NCBI RefSeq assembly: GCF_017876625.1
Contig: NZ_JAGIOH010000001.1
Span: 5,787,501-5,851,500, forward strand
Source: Streptomyces syringium
GTDB lineage: Bacteria > Actinomycetota > Actinomycetes > Streptomycetales > Streptomycetaceae
Length of the DNA: 64,000 nucleotides
Direction of reading: 5' to 3'
Positions within the stretch are counted from its first letter, which is position 1; each line of letters starts with the position of its first letter. A model generated the notes under the pieces. That model had not been told where the DNA came from. It ran no database searches and saw nothing but the letters and a program-made list of their open reading frames with translations. A program made the translations under genes and the position numbers. Below are positions 60,416-64,000 of the stretch, piece after piece.

Positions 60416-61951
60416 ATGAGCACAGTGCGACCCTCCCGGAACAGCCGCGGCAGGAGCGGCATCTTCCGGACCAAGACGGTGGAGCAGTCCATCCGGGACA
60501 CCGAGGAGCCGGAGCACGCGCTCAAAAAGTCGTTGTCGGCCATCGACCTCACCGTCTTCGGTGTCGGTGTCGTCATCGGCACCGGCATCTTCGTTCTCAC
60601 CGGCAAGGTCGCCAAGGAGAACGCGGGCCCCTCCGTGGCCCTCGCCTTCGTCCTCGCCGGTGTGGTGTGCGGGCTCGCGGCGCTCTGTTACGCCGAGTTC
60701 GCCTCCACCGTGCCGGTGGCCGGATCCGCGTACACCTTCTCCTACGCCTCGCTCGGCGAGCTGCCCGCGTGGATCATCGGCTGGGACCTCGTCCTGGAGC
60801 TGGCGCTGGGCTGCGCCGTGGTCGCCGTGGGCTGGTCCGGCTATGTCCGCTCACTGATGGACAACGCGGGCTGGCATCTGCCCGTCGGGCTGGAGGGCAC
60901 CCATGAGGGCCGCTTCGGCTTCGACATCCTCGCCTGCGCGCTCGTGCTGGTCCTGACCGCGATCCTGGTCATCGGCATGAAGCTGTCCTCGCGGGTGACC
61001 GCCGTCGTGGTCGCCATCAAGGTCACCGTCGTCCTGCTCGTCATCATCGTGGGCGCCTTCTTCATCACCGGCTCCAACTACGACCCCTTCATCCCGGAGT
61101 CCGAGGGCACCGAGGCCGGCGGCGGTGTGAAGGCGCCACTGATCCAGGTGCTGTTCGGGTTCGCCCCGTCGAACTTCGGCGCCATGGGCATCTTCGCCGC
61201 CGCCGCGGTGGTCTTCTTCGCCTTCATCGGCTTCGACATCGTCGCCACCGCCGCCGAGGAGACCCGCAATCCGCAGCGTGACGTCCCGCGCGGCATCCTC
61301 GGCTCGCTCATCATCTGCACCGTGCTCTACGTGGCCGTGTCCATCGTCGTCACCGGTATGCAGAAGTACACCGATCTGTCCACGGACGCCCCGCTCGCCG
61401 ATGCCTTCAAGGCCACCGGTCACCCCTTCTGGGCCGGACTGATCAGCTTCGGGGCGGCGGTCGGCCTCACCACCGTCTGCATGATCCTGCTGCTCGGCCA
61501 GAGCCGGGTGTTCTTCGCGATGAGCCGCGACGGGCTGCTGCCGAGGATCTTCTCGCGGGTCCACCCCAAGTTCGGCACGCCCTACCGCTCCACCATCCTG
61601 CTCGGTGTCGTCGTCGCGGTGCTCGCCGGCTTCACCTCGATCGACGTGCTGGCCGAACTGGTCAACATCGGCACCCTCTTCGCCTTCGTCGTCGTCGCGC
61701 TCGGTGTCATCATCCTGCGCCGCACCCGCCCCGACCTGCCGCGCTCCTTCCGGGTCCCGCTCGTCCCCTTCATCCCGGTGCTGTCCGTCGTGGCCTCCCT
61801 GTGGCTGATGCTCAATCTGACGGGGGAGACCTGGCTGCGGTTCGCGGCGTGGATGGTGCTCGGCGTCGTCGTCTACTTCGTCTACGGGCGGCGGCACAGC
61901 CGTCTCGGCAAGGCGGACGCCTCGGTTCCGCCGACCCCGCCGGCCGTGTAA
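60416..61951 (+). CDS. APC-family amino acid permease
   Basis: From ATG 60416 (GGAGG 7 bases upstream) the protein has 511 residues with about 12-13 membrane helices. ALKKSLSAIDLTVFGVGVVI, then GTGIFVLTGKVAKENAGPSV is the conserved first helix pair of the APC superfamily (CAT type). FFAFIGFDIVATAAEETRNP in the middle and LLGQSRVFFAMSRDGLLPRI later are typical of cationic amino acid transporter-like proteins. The N-terminal 40 residues are cytoplasmic and basic. Substrate not predicted. Confidence 0.9.
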   Translation: MSTVRPSRNSRGRSGIFRTKTVEQSIRDTEEPEHALKKSLSAIDLTVFGVGVVIGTGIFVLTGKVAKENAGPSVALAFVLAGVVCGLAALCYAEFASTVPVAGSAYTFSYASLGELPAWIIGWDLVLELALGCAVVAVGWSGYVRSLMDNAGWHLPVGLEGTHEGRFGFDILACALVLVLTAILVIGMKLSSRVTAVVVAIKVTVVLLVIIVGAFFITGSNYDPFIPESEGTEAGGGVKAPLIQVLFGFAPSNFGAMGIFAAAAVVFFAFIGFDIVATAAEETRNPQRDVPRGILGSLIICTVLYVAVSIVVTGMQKYTDLSTDAPLADAFKATGHPFWAGLISFGAAVGLTTVCMILLLGQSRVFFAMSRDGLLPRIFSRVHPKFGTPYRSTILLGVVVAVLAGFTSIDVLAELVNIGTLFAFVVVALGVIILRRTRPDLPRSFRVPLVPFIPVLSVVASLWLMLNLTGETWLRFAAWMVLGVVVYFVYGRRHSRLGKADASVPPTPPAV

Positions 61952-62046
61952 CGGGCCCGCGGCGAGACAGCTTGCGAGACATTTAGCGGGACACAGTCCC
62001 GTATGTCAGCTCTGAATGGGGCATACGGGGCTCTAGGTTGACGTGC

Positions 62047-63552
62047 ATGTCAGTAGCACAGCGCGTCGCCGCCCCGGGCGCACGGTCCTACGGGCCGCCC
62101 ACCGCGCCCGGGGCCGGCTGTTTCTGGCCCCGGCTGCTGCCGGTGCTGTGCGTCCTGGCCGTGACGACCCGCCTGCCGTCCTTCGCCCGGCCCCTGTGGA
62201 ACCCCGACGAGGGCTTCCTCGCCACCGAGGCCCGGATGCTCGCCCGCGGCGCCGTCCTCTACAGCACCGTCGTCGACCGCAAACCGCCCCTGCTGCCCTG
62301 GCTGTACCAGCTGTGCTTCGGGCTCTTCGGCGACGGCTCACTGCTGCCCGTCAAGATCCTGGCGGTGCTGGCCCAGCTGCTGACGGCGCTCCTGCTCGCC
62401 TCGCTCGCCCGCCGCCGCTGGGGGGAGGGGGCCGGCCGCACGGCGGGCGTGCTGTATCTGCTGGTGTCCATCGGCCTCGACCCCGAGGACACGCAGGCCG
62501 CCGCCTTCGAGGTGTTCATGGTGCCGTGGACCGCGGCCGCCATGTGGTGCGCGGACCGTGGTCGTTGGGGGGCCGCCGGGCTCGCCGTCGCGGGTGCTGT
62601 GCTCACCAAGCAGACCGGGGGAGCGGTGCTGGCCCCCGTCCTTCTGCTGCTGTGCGCCCACCACCGGCGCGCGGCCGGCGGCTGTGCCCTGGCCCTCGGG
62701 CTCGTCCTGCCCGTCGCCGCCGTCGCCTGGCTCACCGGGCCCGCCCGGCTGCTGTTCTGGACGGTGACCGGCTCCGGCTCGTACGCGTCGGCGCAGGGGG
62801 TCCTCACGCTCGCGCTCAGCCGCGCCGCGTTCAACACGGGCGTCCTCTGCGTGGGTTGCGCCGGCCTGCTCGTCCCCATCGCGGCGCTGCTGCTGACCCG
62901 CCGCCGGGTCGCCCCGCCCGAGCTGTGGCTGTGGACGGCCGCCTCGGCCGTGGCCGTCACCACCGGCTTCCACTTCTTCGGCCACTACTACCTCCAGCTG
63001 CTGCCGCCGCTGACCCTGCTGGGCACCTCGGCGCTGTGCGCGCTGCCCCGCCCGGCGTCCGGGCCGGCCACCGCGCTATCCGTGCTGACCTGCGGATTGT
63101 TTCTGGTCTGGGGGCTCACCTCGCACGCGCCCGGCCTTCCGCACTCCCTGGAGGTGGCCGCCGCCGCCCGGGAGCGGACCGCGCCCACCGACCGGGTGCT
63201 GTTCTGGGGCATGCACCCCGAGCAGTACTGGTTCGCGGACCGGTGGCCCGCCGGGCACTGTCTGACCGCCGGGCTGCTGACCAACTACAGCGGCGGTCGC
63301 GGCCCTTCGCGCGTGGGCGAGGCGTACGGGGTACCGGGCACCTGGCCGGTCTTCCGGCGCGAGCTGCGTCTGCGCCCGCCCGCCCTCATCGTCGACGACT
63401 CGCGCGGCAAACCCTACGGGCCGTCCCGCATGCCCTCGCTGCGGGCGGTCCTGGACCGCCACTACGAGCGGGTGGCCGTCGTCGACGGCGCCGTTCTCTA
63501 CGCCCGCCGGCCCGGCCCGCCGCGGCCGACGGCACCCGGGAGAGCCGCATAA
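62047..63552 (+). CDS. Polytopic membrane glycosyltransferase-like protein (GT39/ArnT type)
   Basis: From ATG 62047 the protein has 501 residues and about 10-11 membrane helices. LWNPDEGFLATEARMLARGA near residue 50 contains the acidic pair after helix 1, as in GT-C enzymes (PMT/ArnT-type). VVDRKPPLLPWLYQLCFGLF, then WGEGAGRTAGVLYLLVSIGL match this group. The C-terminal about 130 residues are soluble (VLFWGMHPEQYWFADRWPAG). Such enzymes transfer sugars from lipid-linked donors, but donor and acceptor are unknown. A clear Shine-Dalgarno is absent, so a leaderless message is possible. Confidence 0.78.
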   Translation: MSVAQRVAAPGARSYGPPTAPGAGCFWPRLLPVLCVLAVTTRLPSFARPLWNPDEGFLATEARMLARGAVLYSTVVDRKPPLLPWLYQLCFGLFGDGSLLPVKILAVLAQLLTALLLASLARRRWGEGAGRTAGVLYLLVSIGLDPEDTQAAAFEVFMVPWTAAAMWCADRGRWGAAGLAVAGAVLTKQTGGAVLAPVLLLLCAHHRRAAGGCALALGLVLPVAAVAWLTGPARLLFWTVTGSGSYASAQGVLTLALSRAAFNTGVLCVGCAGLLVPIAALLLTRRRVAPPELWLWTAASAVAVTTGFHFFGHYYLQLLPPLTLLGTSALCALPRPASGPATALSVLTCGLFLVWGLTSHAPGLPHSLEVAAAARERTAPTDRVLFWGMHPEQYWFADRWPAGHCLTAGLLTNYSGGRGPSRVGEAYGVPGTWPVFRRELRLRPPALIVDDSRGKPYGPSRMPSLRAVLDRHYERVAVVDGAVLYARRPGPPRPTAPGRAA

Positions 63553-63710
63553 ACGGAAAAACGCACCCGATATTCGCGCACAACCGGAATGTTATTGTCG
63601 AGGGTCGACGAATGGGGTCCATGCGGTGCCGAATTGAGCCCGTTCCCCCTGAAACCAGGGGCCCCGACGCCGACTCCCCGGATGACGACCAGAGAGGCTG
63701 GCAGCGAGTC

Positions 63711-64000
63711 ATGGCAGTGCGGACGGCCACCCCGACCACCGGCTGGCTGCTGCGGGGTGCGGACGGGCGGCTGACGGCCTACGCGCCGACCGCGGGCGGC
63801 CTCGCGCGCTGGACCGAGACCCGGCCCGGCGGGCCGGAGTGGACCGGTCCGGAGCTGCTGACCGTGCCGGGCCTGGAGCCGTACCTCTCCCTCACCCAGA
63901 GCGCCGCCGGCTACGTCTACCTCGTCGGCCTGCGACGGCGCGAGCTGGACGACGGCCGCACCGAGACCGACGTCGTCTACGCGACCCAGTTCCAGTCCGG
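63711..64000 (+). CDS. Start of a conserved streptomycete protein, truncated by the window end
   Basis: An open frame from ATG 63711 continues to the last base. It reads MAVRTATPTTGWLLRGADGR, then LTAYAPTAGGLARWTETRPG, then EPYLSLTQSAAGYVYLVGLR. Repeated short beta-strand-like units (Gly-Trp-Leu, Gly-Tyr-Val-Tyr-Leu-Val) suggest a beta-propeller or lectin-like fold, but no family can be named from 96 residues. Ribosome binding site weak (GCAGCGAG). The gap 63553-63710 shows nothing else. Confidence 0.55.
   Translation, partial: MAVRTATPTTGWLLRGADGRLTAYAPTAGGLARWTETRPGGPEWTGPELLTVPGLEPYLSLTQSAAGYVYLVGLRRRELDDGRTETDVVYATQFQS

Overview
The window is chromosomal DNA from a Streptomyces-type actinomycete. 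Base composition is very GC-rich with strong third-position GC. GTG starts and 4-nt ATGA/GTGA gene overlaps are common, and a few rare TTA codons occur. From memory, the gene order follows the S. coelicolor core block from the SCO5901 region to the SCO6013 region (RNA methyltransferase, SepF paralogue, Hen1/Pnkp, HTH-MurA, aconitase, ngcEFG, ROK regulator, xylFGH, dxs). No tRNA, rRNA or CRISPR array was found.

Region 1 (1-1.9 kb) is core: the end of an APC permease and a TRAM-domain RNA methyltransferase. Region 2 (1.9-12.7 kb) is an accessory island inserted between that methyltransferase and a sepF paralogue. It holds decayed genes (an IS5-type transposase scrap, a TPR/kinase tail with several frameshifts, a UvrD-like helicase with deletions) and intact conflict-type genes. 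The best of these is a translationally coupled minus-strand operon: a four-helix membrane protein, a nucleoside-phosphorylase-fold effector, and a small membrane-anchored PLD/DUF5919-like protein. A Nudix-winged-helix (NrtR-like) regulator diverges from it across a perfect palindrome. The membrane protein ends, and the effector begins, with the same Asn-rich motif (GDNNNFxNNAVGxxAxV), which looks like a paired amyloid-type signalling motif. An AIPR-family protein and a large helical protein of unknown function are also in the island.

Region 3 (12.7-25 kb) carries a SepF paralogue, a TTA-containing ATPase coupled to a MazG-like protein, a TTA-containing DUF6099-like gene, an F420-type oxidoreductase, homocysteine methyltransferase, the Hen1/Pnkp RNA-repair pair, arginine deiminase and ornithine carbamoyltransferase. 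Region 4 (25-32.4 kb) looks like an aerobic aryl-CoA (probably 2-aminobenzoyl-CoA) degradation cluster: CoA ligase, fused monooxygenase/reductase, enoyl-CoA hydratase, acyl-CoA dehydrogenase, RidA and a PaaX regulator. One operator/promoter motif recurs in front of both of its plus-strand operons.

Region 5 (32.4-41.6 kb) has an Rmf/CrpP-like mini-protein, a MurA homologue fused to an HTH domain, a DUF1648/GntR pair, a Uma2 nuclease and aconitase. It also has a compact RiPP-like locus: two paralogous small peptides with a conserved 46-residue tail, and a membrane M50 peptidase with a PqqD-like N-terminus. Region 6 (41.6-56.4 kb) is carbohydrate uptake: a secreted FG-GAP protein, a GH92 mannosidase divergent from ngcEFG, and a ROK regulator with xylFGH. 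Region 7 (56.4-64 kb) has a TrmB-like regulator, dxs, an inositol-monophosphatase-like protein, an APC permease, a GT39-like membrane protein and the start of one more gene.
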